Origin: Herbidospora sakaeratensis
GTDB lineage: Bacteria > Actinomycetota > Actinomycetes > Streptosporangiales > Streptosporangiaceae
DNA length: 64,000 bases
Direction: 5' to 3'
Assembly: GCF_001570525.1 (NCBI RefSeq)
Contig: NZ_BBXC01000014.1
Coordinates: forward strand, 83,458 to 147,457
Shown: one piece after another, positions 43,388-51,951 of the stretch
Layout of the letters: every line of letters starts with the position of its first letter
Position numbering within the stretch: the first letter of the stretch is position 1
The notes under the pieces: generated by a model
Seen by the model: the letters and a program-made list of their open reading frames with translations, nothing else
The model's database searches: none
What the model was told of the DNA's origin: nothing
Program-made: the position numbers and the translations under genes

Positions 43388-44010
43388 GACGTGCCGTCTT
43401 AGCGGCCATCGCCCTGGTGACGATGGCCGCCTGCACCCCCGGCGCGGACGCCCCGCGCCCGGTGGTGGCGGGCTCGGGCCCCCCGGTCGTGCTGCCCGGC
43501 GCCCCCGGCGAGAGCGGCACAGTGGCCACCCCCGGCCAGACCCTGGGCACCGACGCCGCCGAGGTGGCCGCCGCCGACGTGCGCTTCGCCGAGGGCATGA
43601 TCGGCCACCACCGGCAGGCCTTGGAGATGACCGGCCTGGCCCTCGCCCGCGCCGCCGACGAGCAGGTCAAGGCCCTGGCCGCGCGCATCACGACCGCCCA
43701 GCAGCCGGAGATCGGCGTCCTGGGCGGCTGGCTGACCCGGCTCGGCCGCGAGATCCCGGCGGGCCACGCCCACACGACGGGTTACGGCATGGCCTCGCTG
43801 GCGGAGATGAACGACCTGCGCACCGCGCGCGGGGCGGCGTTCGACCGGCTGTTCCTGACCCTGATGATCCGCCACCACGAGGGCGCGGTGACGATGGCGG
43901 GCGAGCAGCTGAAGTCGGGCCGCGACCAGCTGATACGCACGCTGGCGCTCGACATCGTGACGGGCCAGCAGATCGAGATCGGCCGCATGCGCGCCATGCT
44001 CGCGGGCTGA
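43384..44010 (+). CDS. DUF305-family lipoprotein
   Basis: 208 aa, GTG start overlapping the pabC stop (GTGA). Lipobox-like VTMAAC with Cys near residue 15. Then FAEGMIGHHRQALEMTGLAL, RITTAQQPEIGVLGGWLTRLG, and a second FLTLMIRHHEGAVTMAGEQL: the duplicated 'M-I-x-H-H-x-x-A' pattern of DUF305, thought to bind metal. Codon 5 or 6 is TTA (GTC-TTA-GCG), so translation may depend on the bldA leucyl-tRNA. No functional link to pabBC is known. Confidence 0.85.
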   Translation: MRRAVLAAIALVTMAACTPGADAPRPVVAGSGPPVVLPGAPGESGTVATPGQTLGTDAAEVAAADVRFAEGMIGHHRQALEMTGLALARAADEQVKALAARITTAQQPEIGVLGGWLTRLGREIPAGHAHTTGYGMASLAEMNDLRTARGAAFDRLFLTLMIRHHEGAVTMAGEQLKSGRDQLIRTLALDIVTGQQIEIGRMRAMLAG

Positions 44011-44014
44011 GCCC

Positions 44015-44704
44015 TCAGCGGCCCCGTACGATCAGCCGCAGCGCCCGCCCCGGCCGCTTCGCGTGGAACGCCGCCCGCTCGTTCGCCTGCGGAAACGGCA
44101 CGTCCGGCACCGGCACCCCCAGGAACCGGCAGAGCGGCTCCCACCCCTCCTCGCACTCGAACACCAGCAGCCGGTCGGCCGGGATCGTCGTGCGGACCTC
44201 CTCGACGTGCCGGCGGAAGACCTCCAGGCAGTGGTCGCGGTCGGCGACGCGGCCGTCGAACAGGCGGTCGTAGACGGTCGCGTGCAGCATCCTGGGCAGG
44301 AGCGCGAAGTCGGGCACCCGCCAGGCGATCAGGCGGGTCACCAGGCGGCGCCACCACGGTTTCGGCGTGCCCTCCTCGATCGGGCGGCGGAAGATGGTCT
44401 CGCGGGCGCTGGCGTACCAGCGGCCGGGGTCGCGGACGGTCAGGACGATCTTCGCCTGCGGATAGCAGGCGGCGAGTTCGCGCCAGTACGCCGACGCCGG
44501 GAAGTCGGCCGCCGAGCGGTGGCCCGCGAAGATCGTGTCCCAGTCGGCCGGCCGGCCCTCGCCGACCTCCAGCCACTGGCCGACCCTGTGGGGTTCGGCG
44601 ATCACGGTGGCCATGTGGTAGCAGGGGCCGAAGCCCAGCAGTTCGAGGGCCGCCTTCAGCGACCTGGTGCCGGTCCGGCCGAATCCCGCGCCGATGACGT
44701 CCAC
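44015..44704 (-). CDS. sulfotransferase-family protein (copy 1)
   Basis: 229 aa from GTG 44704. PAPS-binding 5' loop GAGFGRTGTRSLKAALELLG, then HMATVIAEP, YWRELAACYPQAKIVLTVRDP (3'-phosphosulfate-binding region with R-D-P), and FECEEGWEPLCRFLGVPVPDVPFPQAN. The P-loop-like start and the final motif define the sulfotransferase_4 type family. The acceptor is unknown. A clear paralog lies at 53077-53784 in the same orientation; the two bracket the oxidative cassette. Converges with the DUF305 gene (4-bp gap). Confidence 0.85.
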   Translation of the reverse strand: MDVIGAGFGRTGTRSLKAALELLGFGPCYHMATVIAEPHRVGQWLEVGEGRPADWDTIFAGHRSAADFPASAYWRELAACYPQAKIVLTVRDPGRWYASARETIFRRPIEEGTPKPWWRRLVTRLIAWRVPDFALLPRMLHATVYDRLFDGRVADRDHCLEVFRRHVEEVRTTIPADRLLVFECEEGWEPLCRFLGVPVPDVPFPQANERAAFHAKRPGRALRLIVRGR

Positions 44705-44802
44705 GAGCGGCCTCCCGGGTCTGATCGGGTCTGATCGGGCTCTGATCTCACGGTGGTTGTATCGCGTCCGTGGCCGCTTTCCCAGACCCGAAGGAGACGC
44801 GC

Positions 44803-46152
44803 ATGGTCTTCCCCGCACCGCTGCTGGACCTCCTGCGAGAGGAACCGGGCCGGCCCGTGTTCGAGCACGGCTCCCGCGTCGTCACCCGCGCGGAGCTGCT
44901 CGCCATGATCGGCGCGATGGCGGGCGTGCTGGACGCCAAGGGCCTGCGCGGCAGGGCGATCGCGTTCCGGACGTCGGTCACGCCGGAGGCGTTCGCCGCC
45001 CAGATGGCCGCGCACGTGCTGGGCTGCCGGGTGGTCGGCGTGCGGCCGGGCTACTCGAAGGCGCAGCTGGCGCACGTCCTGGCCATGGACGTCGACCACG
45101 TCGTCGACGACGCGAACCTGCCCGAGGCCGGGGCCGATCCCCTCCTGACCCCGCTGGGCCAACCAGAAGACGTCGCCCTGCTGGCCTTCACCAGCGGCAG
45201 CACCGGCCGGCCGAAGGGCTGCGCCGTCACCTACGGCGCCCTCGACCGCCACTGGGCCTGGCAACCCGAGGAGTGGTCGCCGGTGGCCCGGGAGATGGCC
45301 GCCGGGTTCGAGCGGTACCTGCTGTTCGGCACGCTGGCGAGCATGGTCGTCTTCGAGCACCTCGCGCTGGCGCTGCTCGGCGGCGGCACCGTCGTGATCC
45401 CGGTCGACCCGGAGTTTCCCCGCGTCTACCGCGACCTGCGCATCACCGGCTCGATCTTCACCGTGCCGCGGCTGACCCAGATCATCGACACCGGCACCGA
45501 ACTGCCCGACATGCGCACCATGATGGTCGGCGGTTCGCCCATCTCCGCGTCCCGGCTGGAGCGGGCGGTGAAGCTGCTCGGGCCGGTCGTCTACCAGGGC
45601 TACGGCGCGACGGAGGCCGGGTCGATCTCCATGCTCACGCCCGGCGAGATGCCCGCCAAGGCCGACACCGTCGGCCGTCCCCATCCGATGGTCCGGGTCC
45701 GGGTCGAGGAGGGCGAGCTGCTGGTCAGCAGCCCCTACCTGATGAGCGGCTACTGGAACGGGGAGGAGAACCCGATCAGCGACGGCTGGTTGCGCACCGG
45801 CGACCTGGGCCACGTCGACGACGAGGGGTACCTCCACATCGTCGGGCGGGCCCGCGAGGCCGTCATGGTCAACGCGATGGTCGTCTACCTCGGGCCGATC
45901 GAGCGCGCCCTGGAGAGTCATCCCGGTGTCGAGGCGGCCTACGTCGTCGGCGCCCCCGACCGGGCCACCGGCGAGGCGGCCCACGCCTTCGTCGTCGCGA
46001 AGGACCCCGACCTGGGGGAGCTGAAAGCGGTCGTCCAGGAGGAACTGGGCGCCGACCACGTGCCCGCCACGATCACGGTCATCGACGAGGTGCCCCTGGC
46101 GGCGTCGGGCAAGCCTGACAAGAAAGCCTTACTGGCTCTGATCGTTCTCTGA
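44803..46152 (+). CDS. AMP-forming acyl-CoA synthetase/ligase
   Basis: 449 aa from ATG 44803 (AAGGAG 6 nt upstream). ANL-superfamily motifs: P-loop LLAFTSGSTGRPKGCAVTY (A3), VVYQGYGATEAGSIS (A5), GWLRTGDLGHVDDEGYLHIVGR (A7-A8, with GRAREAV), and C-terminal AASGKPDKKALL with the catalytic Lys (A10). Short N-terminal domain. First gene of the cassette with a flavin monooxygenase, an FMN oxidase and a P450. It may activate the carboxylic acid that these oxidise. Substrate unknown. Confidence 0.88.
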   Translation: MVFPAPLLDLLREEPGRPVFEHGSRVVTRAELLAMIGAMAGVLDAKGLRGRAIAFRTSVTPEAFAAQMAAHVLGCRVVGVRPGYSKAQLAHVLAMDVDHVVDDANLPEAGADPLLTPLGQPEDVALLAFTSGSTGRPKGCAVTYGALDRHWAWQPEEWSPVAREMAAGFERYLLFGTLASMVVFEHLALALLGGGTVVIPVDPEFPRVYRDLRITGSIFTVPRLTQIIDTGTELPDMRTMMVGGSPISASRLERAVKLLGPVVYQGYGATEAGSISMLTPGEMPAKADTVGRPHPMVRVRVEEGELLVSSPYLMSGYWNGEENPISDGWLRTGDLGHVDDEGYLHIVGRAREAVMVNAMVVYLGPIERALESHPGVEAAYVVGAPDRATGEAAHAFVVAKDPDLGELKAVVQEELGADHVPATITVIDEVPLAASGKPDKKALLALIVL

Positions 46153-46176
46153 GAATCGCCCGCCAACACTGGGGGC

Positions 46177-47682
46177 ATGCTGGATTACCTGGTGATCGGC
46201 GCGGGACCGGCCGGTCTGCAGATGGGATGGTTCCTGCGGGCGGCCGGGAGGTCGTACACGATCATGGAGGCGGGCCCGGCGCCGGGCACGTTCTTCGCGA
46301 CCTTCCCCCGCCATCGCACCCTCATCTCCATCAACAAGAAGTACAACGGCACCGACGACCCCGAACTGAACCTCCGGATGGACTGGAACAGCCTCCTGTC
46401 CGACGACCCGGAGCTGCTGTTCACCCGTTTCAGCGACCGCTACTTCCCGCACGCCGACGACATGGTGCGCTACCTGGCCCGATTCGCCGAGGGCCTCGAT
46501 GTCGTGTACGGCTCCCGCGCCCGCCACGTCACCAGGAACGACGACGGGTTCGCCGTCACCGACGACCACGGCACCGTGCGCACCGCCCGGCGGCTGATCA
46601 TCGCGACCGGCGTGAGCAGGGAGAACGTCCCGGCCATCCCCGGCGTCGAGCAGGCCGAGCAGTACGGCGTCGTCTCGGTCGACCCGAAGGAGTTCGTCGA
46701 CAAGCGGGTGCTCATCATCGGCAAGGGCAACTCGGCCTTCGAGACCGCCGACAACCTGGTCGAGACCGCCGCGGTCGTCCACGTGGCCGGGCCGCGCTCG
46801 GTCAAGATGGCCTGGCGCACCCACTACGTCGGCCACCTGCGCGCGGTCAACAACAACTTCCTGGACACCTACCAGCTCAAGTCCCAGAACGCCGTCCTGG
46901 ACGGCGAGGTGCGGCACATCGAGCGCCTCGACGACGGGACCTACCGCGTGACGGTCGCGTTCGTGCGGGCCGACGAGGTCACCAAGGACATCCCCTACGA
47001 CCGTGTCATCGTCTGCGCCGGGTTCGCGTTCGACCGGTCGATCTTCGACGACACCTGCCGCCCCGCGCTGCACGCCAGCGGCCGTTTCCCGGCCCTCACC
47101 CCGGCCTACGAGTCGGTCGACGTGCCGGGCCTGCACTTCGCCGGCACCATCACCCAGTCGCGCGACTTCAAGCGTGGCACCAGCGGCTTCATCCACGGCT
47201 TCCGCTACGGCGTCCGCGCCCTCCACCGCATCCTGGAGGAACGGCACCACGACGTCCGGTGGCCCGGGGAGGACGTCGGCGCCGACCCGAAGGCGATGGC
47301 GCAGGCGGTGCTCGACCGGGTCAACCGCAGCTCGGCCCTGTGGCAGCAGTTCGGCGTGATCGCCGACGTCATCACGCACGACGGCCGCTACCTGGAGGAA
47401 CGCCCGGTCGACCTGCCGATCGACGGCCCCCACTACACGATCACCCTGGAGTACGGCCCCGGCCACGACCAGGTCGACCCCTTCGACGTGACCGTGGGCC
47501 GCATCACCCAGAGCGACGCCGCCCGCGCCGACGAGGGCCACTATCTCCACCCGGTCGTCCGCCACCACCGCCCCGGCGAGGAGCCGGCCGTCCACCACGT
47601 CACCGAGAACCTGGAGAACGACTGGACGTCCCCGGACGTGCATCTGGAGCCGCTGCGGGCCTTCTTCGCCCGGACGGTCTGA
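46177..47682 (+). CDS. FAD-dependent flavin monooxygenase-like protein (FOXRED2-like)
   Basis: 501 aa. FAD-binding YLVIGAGPAGLQMGWFLRAAG at the start, RLIIATGVSRENVPAIPG, second Rossmann motif VLIIGKGNSAFETADNL for NAD(P)H, DRVIVCAGFAFD and LHFAGTITQSRDFKRGTSGF. Layout of group B flavin monooxygenases, with no classical FxGxxxHxxxW fingerprint that I can find. The protein resembles 'NAD(P)-binding domain' enzymes related to FOXRED2. Second gene of the cassette, 24 bp after the ligase; its stop overlaps the start of the next gene. Confidence 0.82.
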   Translation: MLDYLVIGAGPAGLQMGWFLRAAGRSYTIMEAGPAPGTFFATFPRHRTLISINKKYNGTDDPELNLRMDWNSLLSDDPELLFTRFSDRYFPHADDMVRYLARFAEGLDVVYGSRARHVTRNDDGFAVTDDHGTVRTARRLIIATGVSRENVPAIPGVEQAEQYGVVSVDPKEFVDKRVLIIGKGNSAFETADNLVETAAVVHVAGPRSVKMAWRTHYVGHLRAVNNNFLDTYQLKSQNAVLDGEVRHIERLDDGTYRVTVAFVRADEVTKDIPYDRVIVCAGFAFDRSIFDDTCRPALHASGRFPALTPAYESVDVPGLHFAGTITQSRDFKRGTSGFIHGFRYGVRALHRILEERHHDVRWPGEDVGADPKAMAQAVLDRVNRSSALWQQFGVIADVITHDGRYLEERPVDLPIDGPHYTITLEYGPGHDQVDPFDVTVGRITQSDAARADEGHYLHPVVRHHRPGEEPAVHHVTENLENDWTSPDVHLEPLRAFFARTV

Positions 47683-48686
47683 TGCCCTCGTACGAGGCCG
47701 TCGCGAGGGAACGCCTCCCGAAGGCCCACTACGACTACTTCGCCGGCGGGGCCGGCGACGAGAGCGCCGTCCACGAGAACGAGGCGGCGTTCGCCCGGTT
47801 GCGGCTGGTGCCCCGCGTGCTCGGCGGGACGCGGCCCGACCTGGCGGTGACCCTGCCCGGTGGCCGTGCCTCCCTGCCGGTGCTGGTCGCCCCGACCGCC
47901 TTCCACCGGCTCGCCCACCCCGACGGCGAACTCGCGACCGCGCGGGCCGCCGCCGCCGAGGACACGATCATGATCGTCAGCATGGCCTCGACCACCCCGG
48001 TCGAGGCCGTCGCCGAGACGGGCGCGACCCTGTGGTTCCAGCTGTACGTCCAGCCCGACATGGCCTTCACCGAGCGTGTCGTCGGCCGGGCGGAGAAGGC
48101 GGGCTGCCGGGCCCTCGTCGTCACCGCCGACTCGCCCGTGTTCGGCATCCGGCCGCGCGACCTGCACAACGGCTTCCACGACCTGCCCGAAGGGCTGGTC
48201 TGCGAGAACCTCCGCGAGGGCGACGTCGTGCGGCCGATCGAGTTCTCCCCGGAGATCTCGTGGGCCCATCTCGACCGGCTGCGCGAGGTCACCGACATGC
48301 CGCTGATCGTGAAGGGCGTCACCCACCCCGACGACGCCCGGACCGCCGTGGCCCACGGGGCCGCCATGGTCATGGTCTCCAACCACGGCGGCCGCCAGCT
48401 CGACCGGGTGGCCGCCGCGCTCGACCTGCTGCCCGACGTCGTCGACGCGGTCGGCGGGGCCGTGCCGGTGACGGTCGACGGCGGGGTGCGGCGCGGCACC
48501 GACGTCGTGATCGCGCTCGCCCTGGGCGCCCGCGCGGTGCTGGTCGGGCGGCCGATCCTGTGGGCGCTGGCGGCCGAGGGGGAGCGGGGCGTGCGCGAGG
48601 TGCTGCGCCGGTTCCGTACCGAGACCGAGGTCGCCATGGCGCTGACCGGCGCCCCGCTCGACCCGGGCGTGGTGCGCCGATGCTGA
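47682..48686 (+). CDS. FMN-dependent alpha-hydroxy-acid oxidase/dehydrogenase
   Basis: 334 aa. TIM-barrel family with AHYDYFAGGAGDESAVHENEAAF (N-terminal Tyr-Asp-Tyr), PVLVAPTAFHRLAHPDGE, FQLYVQPD, VVTADSPVFG, LIVKGVTHPDDA (catalytic Lys), VSNHGGRQLD (catalytic His and Arg), VDGGVRRGTDV and LVGRPILWAL. Converts 2-hydroxyacids to 2-oxoacids, sometimes with further oxidation (hydroxymandelate or lactate oxidase-like). Start and stop overlap both neighbours (TGATG upstream; 7 nt with the P450), indicating strict co-translation. Confidence 0.9.
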   Translation: MPSYEAVARERLPKAHYDYFAGGAGDESAVHENEAAFARLRLVPRVLGGTRPDLAVTLPGGRASLPVLVAPTAFHRLAHPDGELATARAAAAEDTIMIVSMASTTPVEAVAETGATLWFQLYVQPDMAFTERVVGRAEKAGCRALVVTADSPVFGIRPRDLHNGFHDLPEGLVCENLREGDVVRPIEFSPEISWAHLDRLREVTDMPLIVKGVTHPDDARTAVAHGAAMVMVSNHGGRQLDRVAAALDLLPDVVDAVGGAVPVTVDGGVRRGTDVVIALALGARAVLVGRPILWALAAEGERGVREVLRRFRTETEVAMALTGAPLDPGVVRRC

Positions 48687-49933
48687 TCCTCCTCGCCCTC
48701 TTCGTGCTGAGCCTGCCCTGGTGGTTGCCCGGCCGGGTGGTCGCCCTGCGGCTGCTGGTGTTCGAGCGGGTCAACGGCGAGGAGACGGTCGCGGTGCCGG
48801 TCGACCGGTTCCGCGAGGTCTACTCCCACCCGGCCGCCTCGGGCCGCAGCCGGGGCGCGGCCCTCTCGGACCTGTTCTGGTACTGGCTCTCCCCGGGCGC
48901 CGACCTGCACCAGGAGCATCTGGAACCGGGGGAGCGCTACGACGCCGTCGCCGCCGCGACACGGGGCTTCCTGACGGTCTCCAAGACCGAGATCGAGGCC
49001 CTGGCCGTGCGCTGCGCCCGCCGCGCGACCCCCGCCTACCGGCTGCGCGACCTGGCCATGCCGGTCTGGGCCGAGTTCTCCTACGAGCTCGTCTTCGGCG
49101 AGCGGTGCCCGGCCGAGGCCCGCGCCCTCATCACCGCCAACGCCGACGACGTCGTGACCGCGCTGAAGTGCACCGGCCTGCGGCACATGGACCGCCGCGA
49201 CCGGCTCACCGCCTACCTGGAGACCCGGCTCGACGACGTCCGGCACCCCCTGCCCGAGGGGCTGACCCGGCACGAGCAGGCCCTCTACCTACAGGGCGTC
49301 TTCTTCAACACGGCCGTGGTCCAGATGGCCGAGGCGACCGCGCACCTCGGCATGGTCCTGGCCCAGCACAAGGAGACGCAGGCGCGGGCCCGCACCGGGG
49401 ACGACCGGTTCCTCGACCAGGTCATCAACGAGACCTTCCGGCTCTATCCGCTGTTCGGCGTCGCGCACCGCATCACCCGGGGCGACATGCCGGACATCCC
49501 GGAAGGGTCGGTGCTCTGCTTCAACTACCCCGACTTCCACCGCGCCGGCTTCCCCGACCCCGACCGCTTCGACCCGGCCCGGTTCGAACACGGCGTCCGC
49601 GACCTCAACCACATCCCGTTCGGCGTCGCCGCCAACCGGCCCTGCCCGGCCTGGCGGGTGGCGCCGATCGCGCTGCGCGCGGCGTGCCGGGAGCTCCTCG
49701 GCCGGTGGGAGTTCTCGTCGTCGGCCCGGCACACCCGTTCGCTGCCCAACCGGGGCCCCTGCCTGCTCACCCCCGCCGGTTCGCCGCCGCCCGCCTGGAG
49801 ACTCCGGGTCATGGCGGTGCGGGACCGGTGGGAGGACGTCTGGCGCAGCCTCGTCCAACTCGTGCTCGGCGCGTACATGGTCTGGGACGCCCGCCGCCAG
49901 GCCCTCTGCGCCCGCCACTTCGGAGACAGGTGA
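48680..49933 (+). CDS. membrane-anchored divergent cytochrome P450
   Basis: 417 aa beginning with a single hydrophobic anchor (MLILLALFVLSLPWWLPG), unusual for bacterial P450s. K-helix ExxR in NETFRLYPLFGVAHRITRG, PERF-like FPDPDRFDPARFEH, and heme Cys in IPFGVAANRPCPAWRVA (F-G-x5-R-x-C-P, with Ala for the usual Gly). The I-helix region ALYLQGVFFNTAVVQMAEAT lacks the A/G-G-x-D/E-T acid-alcohol pair. It is either a P450 with an atypical oxygen-activation route or an isomerase/dehydratase-like P450. Co-translated with the FMN oxidase. Confidence 0.82.
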   Translation: MLILLALFVLSLPWWLPGRVVALRLLVFERVNGEETVAVPVDRFREVYSHPAASGRSRGAALSDLFWYWLSPGADLHQEHLEPGERYDAVAAATRGFLTVSKTEIEALAVRCARRATPAYRLRDLAMPVWAEFSYELVFGERCPAEARALITANADDVVTALKCTGLRHMDRRDRLTAYLETRLDDVRHPLPEGLTRHEQALYLQGVFFNTAVVQMAEATAHLGMVLAQHKETQARARTGDDRFLDQVINETFRLYPLFGVAHRITRGDMPDIPEGSVLCFNYPDFHRAGFPDPDRFDPARFEHGVRDLNHIPFGVAANRPCPAWRVAPIALRAACRELLGRWEFSSSARHTRSLPNRGPCLLTPAGSPPPAWRLRVMAVRDRWEDVWRSLVQLVLGAYMVWDARRQALCARHFGDR

Positions 49934-49937
49934 TCAC

Positions 49938-51209
49938 ATGGACGCCAATCTCGAACTCGTGCTGAAGGTGCTGCCCGCGCTGGTCGTCATCCTCGTCGCC
50001 GCCGCGATCTGCGGGCGGCTCGCGCTGATGGTGCGCCAGCCCCGTGTGCTGGGGGAGATGGTCGCGGGCGTGCTGCTCGGGCCGACCCTGTTCGGCTGGG
50101 TGTTCCCGGGCGCGCAGCAGGCGCTGTTCCCGTCGGAGATCAAACCGATCCTGTACGTCCTGAGCACCATCGGCCTGACCCTCTACATGTTCCTCGTCGG
50201 GGCCGGCCTCGACCACAGCGCGAGCAGCCCCGCCCAGGTCAGACGGGCCGGGGTGCTGGCCGTGTCGGGCTTCCTGCCGTCGCTGGCCCTCGGCTTCGGC
50301 GCGGGCCTGATCCTGTACGGGACCCTGTCGGCCGGGCAGACCAGCAGGTGGGAGTTCGCCCTCTTCGTCGGCGGCGCGTTGTCGCTGACCGCGTTCCCGA
50401 TGCTCGCCCGCATCCTCTACGAACGCGGCCTGCAGAACTCCCCGATCGGCCGGCTCACCCTGCTCGCCGCCTCGGTCGACGACGCGGTGGCGTGGTGCCT
50501 GCTGGCCGTGCTGACCGCCCTCCACCTCGACACCGGCGGCGGCGGCGCGCTGCGCACGATCGCGCTGACCGCGCTGTTCGCCGTCGTCATGCTGAAACTG
50601 GTGGCCCCGCTCCTGCGCCCGCTCGGCGCCCGCTTCGCCGCCACGGGCACCCTGAGCCCCACCATGATGTACGTCGTCGTGCTCGTCCCGCTGACCGCCG
50701 GCTGGCTGACCGACTGGATCGGCGTCTACGCCGTGTTCGGCGGCTTCATCGCGGGCCTGGCCATGCCCCGCGACCCGAAGTTCCGCGAGGCCCTGCACGG
50801 CCGCATGATGGAGGTCGTCTCCACCCTGCTGCTGCCGGTGTTCTTCACCTTCTCCGGCCTCAACACCCACCTCGACGGCATCGCGGGCGGCGCGATGCTG
50901 CTGGCCTTCCTGCTGATCCTGCTGGCCGGCTTCGTCGGCAAGTACTTCGGCTGCGCCGTCTCGATGAAGGCGATGGGCTTCTCGTGGCGCGAGTCGTACG
51001 CCGTCGGCGCCCTGATGAACGCCCGGGGCCTGATGATCCTGATCTTCATCAACATCGGCCTGGCCCACGGGATGATCGGCCAGGAGGTCTTCGCGATGCT
51101 CGTCCTGGTCGCCGTCATCACCACGGCCGGGGCGCTGCCCCTCTACCAGCTCGCCCTGCCGGCCCGCCTGGAGGAGAAGGACCCGGAACGGGAGGACCAG
51201 TTGGTGTAA
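49938..51209 (+). CDS. CPA2-family cation:proton antiporter
   Basis: 423 aa with about 12-13 helices. Family stretches RLALMVRQPRVLGEMVAGVLLGPTLFG, IGLTLYMFLVGAGLD, FPMLARILYERGLQNSPIG and AASVDDAVAWCLLAVL (conserved Asp pair), and MNARGLMILIFINIGL. It has no TrkA/RCK domain. It starts 4 bp after the P450 stop, so it belongs to the cassette. It may move protons or K+/Na+, or export an acidic product (inference). Confidence 0.9.
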   Translation: MDANLELVLKVLPALVVILVAAAICGRLALMVRQPRVLGEMVAGVLLGPTLFGWVFPGAQQALFPSEIKPILYVLSTIGLTLYMFLVGAGLDHSASSPAQVRRAGVLAVSGFLPSLALGFGAGLILYGTLSAGQTSRWEFALFVGGALSLTAFPMLARILYERGLQNSPIGRLTLLAASVDDAVAWCLLAVLTALHLDTGGGGALRTIALTALFAVVMLKLVAPLLRPLGARFAATGTLSPTMMYVVVLVPLTAGWLTDWIGVYAVFGGFIAGLAMPRDPKFREALHGRMMEVVSTLLLPVFFTFSGLNTHLDGIAGGAMLLAFLLILLAGFVGKYFGCAVSMKAMGFSWRESYAVGALMNARGLMILIFINIGLAHGMIGQEVFAMLVLVAVITTAGALPLYQLALPARLEEKDPEREDQLV

Positions 51210-51291
51210 CTTTCACCTATTTTCCGGCAGAACCGCAGGTGGTGTTTTTCGGGCTCTGGCGCTTCGGTGACAGGAGTGACACTTTGGTTCC

Positions 51292-51951
51292 GTGGCACGT
51301 CGGCTGCTGCTCATCGAAGACGACCGAGAACTCGGCGCGCTCCTCGTCGAGATCCTCACCGACCACGGCTACGAGGTCGATCACGCCGCGGAGGGCCAGC
51401 GCGGCCTCCACCTGGCGCTCAGCCGGGCCTACGACGTCCTGGTCGTCGACCGGGGGCTGCCCGCCCTCGACGGCCTCGACCTGATCCGCCGCCTGCGGCG
51501 CCGGGCCGTCACCGTCCCGGCGCTGTTCCTCACCGCCTTCGGCAGCGTGCACGACCGCGTCACGGGCCTCGACGCCGGCGCCGAGGACTACCTGGTCAAA
51601 CCCTTCGAGATCGACGAACTCCTGGCCCGCGTGCGGGCGCTCACCCGCCGCCACACCGACCACGCCGAACTGCTCCCGCTCGGCCGCGCCTGGCTCGACC
51701 TGGGCGCGCAGGCGGTGTGGTTGCCCGACGGCGCGCAGGTGCCGCTGTCGGGCCAGGAGTGCCGCCTGCTCCGCGCGCTGGCGGTGCGTCCCCGGCACGT
51801 CCACACGAGGGCGTCGTTGCGCCGGGGCGTCTTCGACGGCGCGACGACGGAGTCGATCGTCGACACATACGTCTACTACCTGCGCGGCAAACTCGGCTCG
51901 GGCGTGGTCCGCACGGTCCGGGGCGTCGGCTACCGGCTGGGCAGCCTGTGA
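51292..51951 (+). CDS. OmpR-family response regulator
   Basis: 219 aa from GTG 51292; the 82-bp gap upstream has CAGGAG about 15 nt before the start. The receiver domain has LLIEDDRELG (acidic pair), phosphorylation Asp in VLVVDRGLPALDG, LTAFG (Thr) and DYLVKPF (Lys). The C-terminal winged helix has LSGQECRLLRALAVRPRHVH and VDTYVYYLRGKLG, ending VRGVGYRLG. Pairs with the kinase whose GTG overlaps its stop. Confidence 0.92.
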   Translation: MARRLLLIEDDRELGALLVEILTDHGYEVDHAAEGQRGLHLALSRAYDVLVVDRGLPALDGLDLIRRLRRRAVTVPALFLTAFGSVHDRVTGLDAGAEDYLVKPFEIDELLARVRALTRRHTDHAELLPLGRAWLDLGAQAVWLPDGAQVPLSGQECRLLRALAVRPRHVHTRASLRRGVFDGATTESIVDTYVYYLRGKLGSGVVRTVRGVGYRLGSL

